Notes: a model not told the origin generated them from the sequence alone. DNA of 64,000 bases from Corynebacterium coyleae (GCF_030408635.1 NZ_CP047198.1:1922001-1986000); one strand, 5' to 3'. Positions 38,176 through 48,387 are shown, counted from the first letter of the stretch. Program-made: numbers and translations.

Positions 38176-39126
38176 ATGGATACTCAAGATGCTTCTGAAA
38201 AGGTTGACCAAGCTGTCGAGGGCGTGACGTCGTGGTGGAACAATCCGCAAACGCATGAATTGTTCATTGAGCGCCCGGTGAAGATCGTGCTCATTTTGCT
38301 GGTTGCAATTGTGCTGAATTGGCTGGCGAATAGCATTATTCGGCGTGCGACGCGCCAGGGAATTAAACGCTCGAATGTGTTGAAGTATGAGGGGCGTGAT
38401 GCGCAGCAGATTCGTGCGCAGGAGAAGCGTCGTCAGCAACGGATGAAGACGCTGGCCAATGTGGGCCGGTCGGTGGCTGCGATTGTGATTTGGGCGTGGG
38501 CGGTGCTTGCGGTGCTGGATCAGTTGGGGGTCAATGTTGCGCCGCTGATTGCGTCGGCTGGTGTTGTCGGTGTGGCGATTGGTTTTGGTGCGCAGTCGTT
38601 GGTGAAGGATTTCTTCTCCGGTGTGGCGATTTTGATTGAGAACCAATTCGGGGTGGGTGACACGATTGAGGTCGGCGATGTTGTGGGTGATGTTGAGGAG
38701 ATGACGCTTCGCATCACCACGCTTCGCGATATCGACGGCGCTCTATGGTACATCCGTAACGGCGACATTGATCGGGTTGGCAATCATTCGGCCCGCTTCT
38801 CTACCGCGCGTGTGCAGGTGCCGGTGTCGTTGATGGTGAATCCGGATGAGGTGTCGCGTTTGATCGAAGAGACCGCTGTTGCGGGCTGCCAGGACAAGGA
38901 AGTCGCCGAGCTGGTGATGGGCACTCCGCGGATGTTGGGTCCGAGCGAAGTGACGCCGAATTACATGTCGTTCCGCGTGGAGGTGCAGACGATGCCTGGC
39001 ATGCAGTGGACGGTTGCGCGTTATTTGAATCAGCGGATTTTGGCGGCGTTGCACCGCGAGGGTGTGGTGTTGACGCCGCGGGAGTCTGTGTTGGTGAAAC
39101 AGCAGGAGGAAAACGTTGGAGATTAG
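38176..39126 (+). CDS. MscS-type mechanosensitive channel
   Basis: Small-conductance channel of 316 aa. Three membrane helices are visible: VKIVLILLVAIVLNWLANSI, VAAIVIWAWAVLAVLDQLGV and the pore-lining LIASAGVVGVAIGFGAQSLV. The MscS beta domain follows (ILIENQFGVGDTIEVGDVVG). It is short, without the long C-terminal tail of C. glutamicum MscCG, so it is the simpler type. A TACACT -10 box lies 10 bases upstream of the ATG, suggesting a leaderless mRNA. Its end overlaps the globin start by 11 bases. Confidence 0.92.
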   Translation: MDTQDASEKVDQAVEGVTSWWNNPQTHELFIERPVKIVLILLVAIVLNWLANSIIRRATRQGIKRSNVLKYEGRDAQQIRAQEKRRQQRMKTLANVGRSVAAIVIWAWAVLAVLDQLGVNVAPLIASAGVVGVAIGFGAQSLVKDFFSGVAILIENQFGVGDTIEVGDVVGDVEEMTLRITTLRDIDGALWYIRNGDIDRVGNHSARFSTARVQVPVSLMVNPDEVSRLIEETAVAGCQDKEVAELVMGTPRMLGPSEVTPNYMSFRVEVQTMPGMQWTVARYLNQRILAALHREGVVLTPRESVLVKQQEENVGD

Positions 39127-39529
39127 CCCGAAGCAGGAGCAGACGCTTTTCGACGCCGTCGGCGGCGAACCATTCTTCACCCGCCTTGTCCGCGGGTTTT
39201 ACGATCAGGTCAAGGAAGATGACCTCATCGGCCCGATGTACCCGGATCAGGATTGGGAAGGAGCGGAGAACCGCCTGCGTTGGTTCCTCGTCCAGTATTG
39301 GGGTGGCCCGCGCGAGTATCAGGCGCAGCGCGGCAACCCGATGTTGCGCAAGCGCCACTTCCCTTTCGCGATCGGTGAGCCGGAGGCGGATCGTTGGCTC
39401 GAGTTGATGGGCAAGTCGATGGAGCAGTTTGACGACGACGAGCTGCCCGAACCGTACCGCGCCCAGATGTGGAATCACATGCAGCGTGTGGCGTACATGA
39501 TGATCAACCAGGGCCCGCGGGCCTATTAG
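39116..39529 (+). CDS. glbO: group 2 truncated haemoglobin
   Basis: Globin of 137 aa of the GlbO type. Features are the N-terminal LFDAVGGEPFFTRLVRGFYD, the WG residue pair in FLVQYWGGPREYQAQRG, and the proximal His region LRKRHFPFAIGEPEADRWLE. Roles in oxygen or NO handling are known for the family. It starts at TTG 39116, supported by a strong AGGAGG five bases upstream, and overlaps the MscS end by 11 bases, which suggests translational coupling. Confidence 0.93.
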   Translation: MEISPKQEQTLFDAVGGEPFFTRLVRGFYDQVKEDDLIGPMYPDQDWEGAENRLRWFLVQYWGGPREYQAQRGNPMLRKRHFPFAIGEPEADRWLELMGKSMEQFDDDELPEPYRAQMWNHMQRVAYMMINQGPRAY

Positions 39530-39562
39530 TCCCAGCCCGGGCCGCCAGCGAAGCGCGGCCCG

Positions 39563-40189
39563 TTAGAACAGCAGGCCGAGTCCGGCGTTGCGGTAGACGG
39601 ATCCGAAGGGGGCGTCTAGGCGGGTCCAGCGCCCGCAGCTGGATACGCGCAGGTGACGCGGGATCTCCGCGGGTGCTTCGAAGCCGGGGATGAGCCCGAG
39701 TGCGGTGCAGGCGAAGATCATCCGCATGGGGATCTCCACTGGGTTGTCGCTGTCGGCGTCTGCGGTGAGCACGATCCCGTCGAGCAAGGATTTCGGTGGG
39801 CCGGCTGGTCCGGAGAATTGGCGGGCGAGGTTGCGGCCTTCGTCGGCAAGGCGACGCGCCACGCCAACCGGCACCTGCTCACGCGCAACGAATCCGGTGG
39901 CGGGTGGCAGCGCCCCGGGCCAGGCGGTATCGCGCGCCGGCCCGACCTCCACCGAGCCGGACTGCAGCGCGGCAAGCAAGTCGCGGGCGCTGACGGTGCC
40001 GGTGTTGTGGGAGGTGGTGCCGGTGATTCGTCGAGAAGCAATGGCCTCGAAGGGCGTGGTCACGAACACGTCGAGCGCACCCCCGCCAACCTCCTGGAAG
40101 CGTGCGGAGGCCTGTGAATCTAAGCCGACGGCGCGGCCGACCAGAGTGGTCAGGCCGCGCGCGCCAGATTCGATGTCAAGGGTGATCAC
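39563..40189 (-). CDS. conserved actinobacterial hypothetical protein
   Basis: Protein of 208 aa. It corresponds by position to Mycobacterium tuberculosis Rv2474c, in the same neighbourhood as a thioesterase, EttA and an SSB. I see no transmembrane segment and no catalytic motif; the central part is VARRLADEGRNLARQFSGPA. It begins right where the thioesterase ends (ATG and stop adjacent), so the two are co-transcribed. Function is unknown. Confidence 0.75.
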   Translation of the reverse strand: MITLDIESGARGLTTLVGRAVGLDSQASARFQEVGGGALDVFVTTPFEAIASRRITGTTSHNTGTVSARDLLAALQSGSVEVGPARDTAWPGALPPATGFVAREQVPVGVARRLADEGRNLARQFSGPAGPPKSLLDGIVLTADADSDNPVEIPMRMIFACTALGLIPGFEAPAEIPRHLRVSSCGRWTRLDAPFGSVYRNAGLGLLF

Positions 40190-40594
40190 CTAGTTTTCGG
40201 CCGCCTTAGACAGGATGCCGATCTCCTTCTTCGTGATCTCGCGCGGCGAGGTCGTCGCAGTATCCACCGTAACCTGCACACACTCCACCACTGCGCAGGT
40301 TTTGCCCTGCGCGTCCTTGATTTCCTGGCGGGTGGTAAACGAGGTATTGCCTACGTTGACCACCTGCGTCTCCACGGTCACTTCAGTGGTGTTGGGCAGG
40401 ATCGGACGGACATAGTCCACCTCGAGCCGGCGTACGAACACCACGAACTCGTGGCCTTCGGAATAGAAGAACTTCTCCGCGAACGCCAGGCGCGCCTCCT
40501 GCGCCAACTCGACGTAGGCCGAGTTGGTCACGTGACCGTAGCGGTCAAAGTCGCTCCAACGCACCGGAATAGTGTGCACGTGGATTTCTGCCAT
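40190..40594 (-). CDS. acyl-CoA thioesterase (hotdog fold, 4HBT type)
   Basis: Protein of 134 aa. The 4-hydroxybenzoyl-CoA thioesterase-type active site is VRWSDFDRYGHVTNSAYVEL, in which the Asp is catalytic. The rest (FVRRLEVDYVRPILPNTTEV) is the hotdog beta sheet. It hydrolyses an acyl-CoA whose identity cannot be inferred. It lies 11 bases downstream of ettA and directly upstream of the hypothetical gene, in a block similar to Rv2475c-Rv2478c of mycobacteria. Confidence 0.9.
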   Translation of the reverse strand: MAEIHVHTIPVRWSDFDRYGHVTNSAYVELAQEARLAFAEKFFYSEGHEFVVFVRRLEVDYVRPILPNTTEVTVETQVVNVGNTSFTTRQEIKDAQGKTCAVVECVQVTVDTATTSPREITKKEIGILSKAAEN

Positions 40595-40605
40595 GGGGTT
40601 TGCTC

Positions 40606-42276
<1,671 letters not shown>

Positions 42277-42356
42277 TACGTTTCCCCTTTTGTTGGTGAA
42301 TGCGGACGTTAAATACCGCAATCAGGGTACATCACGTGGCTGAGTACGACGCCCTC

Positions 42357-42974
42357 CTAGAACGGTGCCTTGGCGGCACTGAGGTCTTCGGCGCTGTAGC
42401 GGGCCTCGTCGGTGCCGTCGGGGGCTCCGTCGAGAGCATTGTCTCCCCCATCGGCTTCGGCGGCCACCGGCTCGGCCGGGTCGGTCGGGTCGACCGGGTC
42501 GGCAAAGCTGGGTGGTTGGCCGGTGAGCCGCTCGAACACGGCCTCGGCATCCATAACAGGTACCGCGTCGTGTCCGTCGAGGCTGTGTCCGGAGTTGGAG
42601 GTGCGCGCCGAGTTGAGCTGGTAGTGGTTCATGTCAAAGGCCACGTTGCGGGCCTTGAGCATGATCTTCGAGCGGGTGACGGCGTTGTTGCCTTCGCCTT
42701 CTTGCCAGAAGTCGGTGACCAGCGAGCCGTCGACGATGACGGGGAATCCCTTCTTCAGCGACGCTCCACAGTTGACGGCGAGTTGCCCCCAGCATTCGAC
42801 GTCGATGAACAGCGGGTCGACGTCTTCCCAGACCTCTTTGCCGTTGTCGTCGGTGACGCGCCTTCTTTTCGACGACGCCAGCCTCATCTTGGTTACCGTC
42901 GCCCCACTCGCAAACAACACAAGTTTCGGATCGTCGGTCAGGTTGCCAATTAGGCGGATGGTGTTTTGGCTCAT
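42357..42974 (-). CDS. single-stranded DNA-binding protein, second paralogue type
   Basis: OB-fold SSB of 205 aa: TIRLIGNLTDDPKLVLFASG, then ECWGQLAVNCGASLKKGFPV and VDGSLVTDFWQEGEGNN. The C-terminal part is Asp/Pro-rich but lacks the DDIPF-type acidic tip; the protein ends AAKAPF, an aromatic terminus that may partly replace it. Because it sits upstream of ettA rather than between rpsF and rplI, it is probably the accessory paralogue (Rv2478c in M. tuberculosis), not the main replication SSB. An RBS (AAGGGGGG) lies before the ATG. Confidence 0.88.
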   Translation of the reverse strand: MSQNTIRLIGNLTDDPKLVLFASGATVTKMRLASSKRRRVTDDNGKEVWEDVDPLFIDVECWGQLAVNCGASLKKGFPVIVDGSLVTDFWQEGEGNNAVTRSKIMLKARNVAFDMNHYQLNSARTSNSGHSLDGHDAVPVMDAEAVFERLTGQPPSFADPVDPTDPAEPVAAEADGGDNALDGAPDGTDEARYSAEDLSAAKAPF

Positions 42975-43130
42975 GGAAGAGCCCCCCTTTCCATAGTGCG
43001 GATGATGGTGTGCGGGGTGTCGTCGTGAAGCAACGCCCTGCACACTTCGAGGTTCGCACGATTTTTAAAGCCGGTAAAGGGGGAAGCCGTTTCTGTGGAT
43101 AACTTTGAAACCAGATTCCACAATCCGCTG

Positions 43131-45116
43131 CTAGGAGCGATTTCCGTACTGAGCGAGCATCTCGTTGTAGCGGCGCCATTCTTCGTCATCGGTCTCTTCC
43201 GCGCGGCGATCGGCCTCTTCCGTTTCGGCTCGGTCTTCGCGCAGCCACTGCATGAACAACTCACCGAAGACGATCAGCAGCGGGAAGGAGCCAGACGCCC
43301 AGGCGATGCCGCCGCCCTCCTTCTGAATCTGCGCCAGGTCAGGGTTCCACGGCAGTTCGAGGTTGTTGTAGAAGTCCTCGCCCATAACCACGCCGAGTTG
43401 CATGAGGTAAACACCCATGAACAGGTGGAACGGCATGGATACCCACAACCAGGCCAGGCGCGTTTTCGCGGTGGCGCGGCCCTCAATGTGGTCGGGGCCG
43501 ATCAGCTCCCAGAAGTAGAAGTATCCGGACACCATGAAGACGGCGTTCATGATGACGTGGCCGGCGTGCTCGGAAATCATCAGTTCGTAGAACGGGACGA
43601 ACACATACATGGCGTAGAAAAACACCAGAAACTGAATGGTGGACACCGGCGGGAACGTGACCATGCGCAAGAACTTCGAGCGCTGGAAGCTCTCCACCCA
43701 CATGCGCGGGTTGAACTCGCCTGCCGGGTACGCCTTGCCGATCAGCGTCAGCGGTGCGCCCAGCACCAGGAACACTGGCACGCCCATGGACAGAATCATG
43801 TGGACGGACATGTGCACCGAATACGACGCCGGCATGTGCATGCCCAACCCAGAGCTCAGCGTGACGACGACCGTCACACACCCAAGCAACCACCACACCG
43901 TCCGTGACGTCTTCCACCCGTCCACGCGGCGCACCAGGCGCAGGTAGTAGACGGCCAGAAGAATCGCAATGACGCTAAACAGCAGCTCGGGGCGCCACAG
44001 AGTGATCCAGTTGGTCCAGGAGATCTGTTCAGAAAGGTTGTACCCCATCTTCACCTGCATGCGGGTGAGGTTCGGGTCGAGCGGCGGCGGGGGCGGCGTG
44101 CGGCCAAGGGTGACCGCAAGGCCGGAGACCGCAGCCATGATCAGGACTTCCACCGCTCCGAGGCGGGCAAACGCCTTCGGCTGGCTGTCCAACAGCGGGA
44201 TGGTGCGCTCGCGGTGGGCGTAACCAATGATGCCGAGCAGCACAATCGCTACCGTCTTCACGATCAGCACGATGCCGTAGCTATACTCCGTCAACTCACT
44301 AATACGCACGCGCACCAGCGCGTTAATCACACCGGAAAGCGCCATAGCCAGGATGGAAAACAGGGCGACCATGGAGTAGCGGCGGGTGGCTTCGGTGAGG
44401 TGAGGGCCTCGTCGTAAAGCATGCGCCACAAGCGCCATAAGACCGCCAACCCACAGCAACATGGCCACGAGGTGCCAAATGAGCGAGTTGGTGCCAAAGT
44501 CGTGGGAGCCGCCCGTCGCCGAGTGGCCGGTCAGACCGATCGGCATGACCACCACAATCGCGCCGATAAAAAGCGCAACCTGCGACCACCAACTCGTCGC
44601 AACGTAGCCGCCGACGGCCACCACCGCCGCGAACGCAGCGACGATCAACCACACGCGAGCCTCTTTCACCTGCTCCAAGGCCTGCGTCCAGGCGGCCGCC
44701 TCAAACATGACAGTCTTCATCGGCTGGCCCGACACATCCGACAGCACCAGCGGAATCATCAACAACCCAATCAGCACGATGCCCGCACTCGCGTGCGCAC
44801 CAGTACGCGAAGCGATGTGCCCGTCCACCGTCAACTGCGCACCGTTGAGATCCTCCCCCTGCATGCGCGGCGGGATGAAGAATGACGACAGCATGAACGA
44901 CCCCACCGCCAACGCCATAAGAATCCACGCCACACCGCGCAGCGCCGGCAAACCGAACGTGGTGGTCACGCCAGGGTCCGGAATACCGAGCGCCGCCAGC
45001 GACCCACCAGAGAACGACTGCGCCACCGCACCCGCGACCACCGCCGCCGCAGCGAGCGCGGCAAGATAGAGCGGCCAAGCGGAAACAACAGCAGGCTTTC
45101 GGGCAGTCTCAGTCAT
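43131..45116 (-). CDS. CopD / CtaG-type copper-handling membrane protein
   Basis: Large membrane protein of 661 aa with many helices. The N-terminal half resembles copper resistance protein D (GTNSLIWHLVAMLLWVGGLM, VGGYVATSWWSQVALFIGAI). The C-terminal half is the CtaG cytochrome c oxidase assembly domain (MHMPASYSVHMSVHMILSMG, VFMVSGYFYFWELIGPDHIE, LWVSMPFHLFMGVYLMQLG), rich in Met and His. It probably moves copper toward the oxidase; this is family knowledge. The C-terminal tail is charged and cytoplasmic. It stands alone on the minus strand, upstream of ssb. Confidence 0.9.
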   Translation of the reverse strand: MTETARKPAVVSAWPLYLAALAAAAVVAGAVAQSFSGGSLAALGIPDPGVTTTFGLPALRGVAWILMALAVGSFMLSSFFIPPRMQGEDLNGAQLTVDGHIASRTGAHASAGIVLIGLLMIPLVLSDVSGQPMKTVMFEAAAWTQALEQVKEARVWLIVAAFAAVVAVGGYVATSWWSQVALFIGAIVVVMPIGLTGHSATGGSHDFGTNSLIWHLVAMLLWVGGLMALVAHALRRGPHLTEATRRYSMVALFSILAMALSGVINALVRVRISELTEYSYGIVLIVKTVAIVLLGIIGYAHRERTIPLLDSQPKAFARLGAVEVLIMAAVSGLAVTLGRTPPPPPLDPNLTRMQVKMGYNLSEQISWTNWITLWRPELLFSVIAILLAVYYLRLVRRVDGWKTSRTVWWLLGCVTVVVTLSSGLGMHMPASYSVHMSVHMILSMGVPVFLVLGAPLTLIGKAYPAGEFNPRMWVESFQRSKFLRMVTFPPVSTIQFLVFFYAMYVFVPFYELMISEHAGHVIMNAVFMVSGYFYFWELIGPDHIEGRATAKTRLAWLWVSMPFHLFMGVYLMQLGVVMGEDFYNNLELPWNPDLAQIQKEGGGIAWASGSFPLLIVFGELFMQWLREDRAETEEADRRAEETDDEEWRRYNEMLAQYGNRS

Positions 45117-45170
45117 GCTGCATACCCTACTTTCGCCCGCGAAACGGCCATAACTACAATCATTCGCACT

Positions 45171-45244
45171 GCCCCCATAGCTCAGTGGATTAGAGCATCC
45201 GGTTTCTACCCGGCTGGTCGCGGGTTCGAATCCTGCTGGGGGCG
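45171..45244 (+). tRNA. tRNA-Arg (TCT)
   Basis: Acceptor stem GCCCCCA/TGGGGGC with discriminator G, anticodon loop TTTCTAC (anticodon TCT), T-arm GGTTCGAATCC. The pair at the base of the anticodon stem is a T-C mismatch. The 3' end lies six bases before an insertion sequence; the last 12 tRNA bases (45233-45244) are part of the 17-bp repeat that flanks it. Confidence 0.9.
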
Positions 45245-45249
45245 CTTTG
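45233..45249 (+). repeat. left 17-bp direct repeat of the IS (tRNA-Arg 3' end)
   Basis: CTGCTGGGGGCGCTTTG, identical to 46664-46680. The first 12 bases belong to tRNA-Arg. The repeat directly precedes the TGT terminus of the IS. Confidence 0.8.
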
Positions 45250-45270
45250 TGTTGTCTCGAGACATCGTTC

Positions 45271-46500
45271 CTACGGTGTCTCGAGATTTTTGTTTTTGGA
45301 GTTGCCCCGTTTGGGGTTTAGTTCGTTGTCTGATTGGTTGTAGTAGATCTTTTCGTCGGTGAGTGTGTAGGCAGCGATTTGTGCCCCGGTGGCGTTTATT
45401 TTGATGTCGACGTGGTTGTCGACGCAGACCATGGTGATGGGTTCGCCGCCCCAGCGTCGGCCGATGTAGAGGCGGCGTAATTTCCCGCCCCATCGCAGAG
45501 TGGTCTTGCCGTTGATGCTGACTTTGTCGGTGCGTAGCCGGTAGTGGTGGTCGGAGTTTGCTGCTGCCGGTTTGGCTTTGGGCAGTGCGCTGTAGGCCTC
45601 GGCTGGGGTGATGCGGGCGAGTGCTCTGTGTGGGCGTTTGTAGTTGTAGTAGTCGATGATCTCGTTGATATCTTCGTTGAGCTCCTCGATGGTTTGTGCT
45701 GGTGGCTTGTTGTTTAGCGCGAGTTTGAGTGTGTGGTGGAAGCGTTCGACTTTGCCTTGGGTTTGCGGGTGGTAGGGCTTGCCGTTTTTCTGGGTAATGC
45801 CCAAGTCGATGAGCAGTTGCTCGAAGCCGTTTCGTGACGGGTTTTTCCGGTCGGTGTTGGTGGTAAATGCTCGGCCGTTATCGGTGAGCGTTGATTGTGG
45901 GCAGCCATGTACCTGAACTGCTGCGATAAAGCTTGTGATGACGTTTGTGACGGTGGCTGTGTGGTAGGCGCGGCAGGAGATGATGAATCGGGAGTGGTCA
46001 TCGAGGATGGTCAGGATGGCTACGCGTTTGTGTCCGGCGATGGTCCAGTCGCTGTAGTCCATTTGCCATGTTTCGTTGGGCTGGTCTGCCTGGAAGCGAC
46101 GCCAAGAGCTGCGTGGGCGTTTTTGGGGCTGTGGTGTGATGCGTCCGTTGTTGGCAAGCACTCGGTGGATGGTTGATACTGCTGGTGGAGGGTCTATTCC
46201 GTCTTGTTGTAGGTGCCAACGGATGGTGTGAGCGCCGGCGTCGGTGCCGCGGTGGGTGAGTTCGTCGCGCAGTTGAAGAATGCGGTCGACAACTGTTTTG
46301 TCGAGCGCCCTTGGGTTTGTTCTTGGCCGTTTTGATCGAGGTGTAAGCGCGTCCATGCCGCCTTCTCGGTAGCGCTTTTGCAGTGTTCTGATCCACCGGG
46401 TCGAAACGCCGAAGTGCTCAGCCGCCTCGGCTTGGCTCATGCCTGTGGCGAGCATGGTCTGGATGATGATTTTCGGTGTGGGCTTGCCTGGTTTCTCCAT
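45271..46500 (-). CDS. IS481-like transposase
   Basis: DDE transposase of 409 aa. N-terminal HTH (MSQAEAAEHFGVSTRWIRTL) and helical DNA-binding region; integrase core rve domain with catalytic Asp in WQMDYSDWTI, Asp in STLTDNGRAFTTN and Glu in QGKVERFHHTLKLAL. A C-terminal domain of about 110 residues follows the core (TLRWGGKLRRLYIGRRWGGE), as in longer IS481/IS3-related transposases. No frameshift is present, so it is a single-frame enzyme. The stop codon lies within the left terminal region of the IS. Confidence 0.93.
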   Translation of the reverse strand: MEKPGKPTPKIIIQTMLATGMSQAEAAEHFGVSTRWIRTLQKRYREGGMDALTPRSKRPRTNPRALDKTVVDRILQLRDELTHRGTDAGAHTIRWHLQQDGIDPPPAVSTIHRVLANNGRITPQPQKRPRSSWRRFQADQPNETWQMDYSDWTIAGHKRVAILTILDDHSRFIISCRAYHTATVTNVITSFIAAVQVHGCPQSTLTDNGRAFTTNTDRKNPSRNGFEQLLIDLGITQKNGKPYHPQTQGKVERFHHTLKLALNNKPPAQTIEELNEDINEIIDYYNYKRPHRALARITPAEAYSALPKAKPAAANSDHHYRLRTDKVSINGKTTLRWGGKLRRLYIGRRWGGEPITMVCVDNHVDIKINATGAQIAAYTLTDEKIYYNQSDNELNPKRGNSKNKNLETP

Positions 46501-46515
46501 CCGATAAGCATGGGC

Positions 46516-46647
46516 GGAACGATGACTCGAGACATCGGTTTTCGGCCCGGTGGGGCATTTTCAGTGGGCTCGTTTTCCACCGGAACGATGTGGCGAGACA
46601 TACCCGCAGGACAAACCGGAACGATCTCATGAGACATGCGGAACGAT
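46516..46647 (-). repeat. GGAACGAT-N5-GAGACA repeats inside the IS right end
   Basis: Three full copies (GGAACGAT at 46516, 46582 and 46618, each followed five bases later by GAGACAT) and a terminal partial copy at 46640. The left IS end carries the same motif in the opposite orientation (45251-45271). Likely transposase-binding sites (inference). Confidence 0.7.
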
Positions 46648-46663
46648 GTCACCGAACCAGACA

Positions 46664-46680
46664 CTGCTGGGGGCGCTTTG
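46664..46680 (+). repeat. right 17-bp direct repeat of the IS
   Basis: Second copy of the 45233-45249 repeat; a displaced tRNA-Arg 3' end fragment, followed by TGTTTCTGGG, the presumed original downstream sequence. Confidence 0.8.
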
Positions 46681-46720
46681 TGTTTCTGGGGGTTGGAATG
46701 AGGGGGGCGCGCGGCGTACT

Positions 46721-46782
46721 TGGTGAGAACGCATTGGTGAAGATGCCGATTTTTGGCCGTCTTCACCAATGCGTTCTCACCA
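46721..46782. repeat. long perfect inverted repeat, 23-bp arms
   Basis: Arms 46721-46743 and 46760-46782 (starting TGGTGAGAACGCATTGG) are exactly complementary around a 16-base loop. There is no T run and no gene inside. It may be an RNA hairpin, a recombination or protein-binding palindrome, or part of a dispersed repeat. Confidence 0.85.
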
Positions 46783-46809
46783 TGTGCGGGGAAAGAGGCG
46801 TGCCGCAAA

Positions 46810-46884
46810 GCTAAACGACACATGGAACACGGCATACTCCGCTGATTTTCAGCGATATATGCCGTGTTGGATGTGTCGTTTGGC
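46810..46884. repeat. second long inverted repeat, 27-bp arms with inner stem
   Basis: Arms 46810-46836 and 46858-46884 pair with three mismatches. Between them CGCTGA and TCAGCG form a further 6-bp stem, so the whole can fold into an extended hairpin. The 46681-46994 interval has no gene; it holds the two inverted repeats and the MFS promoter. Confidence 0.8.
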
Positions 46885-46911
46885 CTCAGCAGACCACACT
46901 TCACCCATTTT

Positions 46912-46927
46912 TGGGATACGCGTCCCA
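46912..46927. promoter_or_regulatory. palindrome upstream of MHS transporter
   Basis: TGGGA-TACGCG-TCCCA, a 16-base inverted repeat, lies 68 bases upstream of the transporter start, within a likely promoter region. A second pair (TTCCATT 46945-46951, AATGGAA 46974-46980) follows it. Operator function is inferred. Confidence 0.4.
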
Positions 46928-46994
46928 TAGCGTGATACAGTTTCTTCCATTCTGCGACACAGCAGTTTCACACAATGGAATGAAAGGACGGGCG

Positions 46995-48377
46995 ATGACC
47001 ACCAGCGTCGAACATCAACCCCCTGCCCCACAAGCGGCCCCTGCTGCCATCCGGGAGACAACGCCACAGGAGCGAAACCGGGTCCGCCTTGCGTCGACAA
47101 TTGGCACGACGATTGAGTTTTACGACTTCTACGCCTACGCCACCGCAGCCGTCGCGGTGTTTCCGTTCCTCTTCTTCCCCAAGTCGGAGTCGAGCACGGT
47201 TGCGCTGCTGTCGTCGTTTGCCACGTTCGGCTTGGCGTTTATTGCCCGTCCGCTGGGTTCGGTACTGTTCGGCCACTTCGGCGACAAGGTTGGGCGTAAG
47301 GCGACCCTGGTCGGCGCGCTGCTGACGATGGGCATCGCCACCTTTGTTATCGGCCTGCTGCCCACCTATGCCCAAGCCGGCATCTGGGCGCCGGCGCTGC
47401 TGGCACTGATGCGCTTCTGCCAGGGCCTCGGCCTGGGCGGCGAGTGGTCCGGCGCAGCCCTGCTGTCCACAGAAACAGCAGCTAAGGGCCGCCGCGCCTG
47501 GGCGGGCATGTGGCCCCAACTCGGCGCACCGTTCGGCTTCCTGCTGGCCAACGGCCTGTTCCTCATCCTGGTCACCGTGCTGGGCCACACCACTGGCGAC
47601 TTCGAGGGCGCGTTCATGCGCTGGGGCTGGCGCATTCCGTTCCTGCTGTCCATCGTGATGGTCATCATCGGCCTGTGGGTTCGCCTGCAGGTTGAGGAGA
47701 CTCCGGTGTTCCAGCAGGTGGAGCAGAACAACCAGAAGGCCGCTTCCCCACTGGCGGAGGTATTCAAGACCGCTTGGAAGCCGCTGATCCAGGGCACGTT
47801 TGTCATGGTCGGTTGCTACACGCTGTTCTACATCGTGACCACTTGGTTCCTCTCCTACGGAATTGGTTCGGCGGAAGAGGGCGTTGGCCTGGGTATTGCG
47901 TACCCGACGTTCCTGAAGCTGCAGCTGGTATGCATCTTCGGGTTCATCGCTGGCATCCCGATTGCGGCGCATTGGTCGGATGTCTACGGCCGTCGCCCGG
48001 TGCTGGGTCTGACCTCGGTTGCGATCATCGTCTATGGCCTGAGCTTCAAGTGGCTGCTGAATCCGGAGACGTTCACCATGGTTTCCCTGGGCATCTTCTT
48101 GTTCATCGGCATGGTGTTGATGGGCTTCATCTTCGGCCCGATGTCTGCGATCTTGCCGGAGTTGTTCCCGTCGAATGTGCGCTACACCGGCTCCGGTATC
48201 GCGTACAACGTGTCCTCCATCCTGGGTGCGGCTATCGCCCCGTTCATCGCAACGGCGCTGAACGCAAAGTACGGACCGCAGGCTGTGGGCATTTACCTGG
48301 TTATCGTTACCGCGATTTCTCTGTGGGCGATCCTGTCCTCCCCGGAGACCAAGCACCAGGAGATGCACGAGATTTAG
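46995..48377 (+). CDS. MFS transporter, metabolite:H+ symporter (MHS) type
   Basis: Membrane carrier of 460 aa with about 12 helices. The MHS start STIGTTIEFYDFYAYATAAV, the loop 2-3 motif GHFGDKVGRKATLVGALLTM and GLGLGGEWSGAALLSTE are typical of the ShiA/ProP group, which take up organic acids, shikimate or betaine. The substrate is not predictable. ATG 46995 has GAAAGGACGGG upstream. The gene is intact and ends 39 bases before the next one; a palindrome lies between. Confidence 0.92.
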   Translation: MTTSVEHQPPAPQAAPAAIRETTPQERNRVRLASTIGTTIEFYDFYAYATAAVAVFPFLFFPKSESSTVALLSSFATFGLAFIARPLGSVLFGHFGDKVGRKATLVGALLTMGIATFVIGLLPTYAQAGIWAPALLALMRFCQGLGLGGEWSGAALLSTETAAKGRRAWAGMWPQLGAPFGFLLANGLFLILVTVLGHTTGDFEGAFMRWGWRIPFLLSIVMVIIGLWVRLQVEETPVFQQVEQNNQKAASPLAEVFKTAWKPLIQGTFVMVGCYTLFYIVTTWFLSYGIGSAEEGVGLGIAYPTFLKLQLVCIFGFIAGIPIAAHWSDVYGRRPVLGLTSVAIIVYGLSFKWLLNPETFTMVSLGIFLFIGMVLMGFIFGPMSAILPELFPSNVRYTGSGIAYNVSSILGAAIAPFIATALNAKYGPQAVGIYLVIVTAISLWAILSSPETKHQEMHEI

Positions 48378-48387
48378 CCCTTGCTTT

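Larger units (their letters stand above)
45250..46663 (-). mobile_element. IS481-family-like insertion sequence
   Basis: A 1,414-bp element starts with TGT at 45250 and ends with ACA at 46663, with imperfect terminal inverted repeats that share the ACATCGTTCC block. It encodes a single DDE transposase and is flanked by a 17-bp direct repeat. Several GGAACGAT-N5-GAGACA motifs lie inside the right end, with one matching copy at the left end. The transposase frame is intact, so it may be active. Confidence 0.85.

Noticed and set aside
38080-38180. McbR-type operator (TAGAC-N6-GTCTA) before metB
   Set aside because: TAGAC occurs but the second half is missing at the right distance.
46721-46884. 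CRISPR array
   Set aside because: Two unrelated inverted repeats, no regularly spaced direct repeats and no cas genes in the window.
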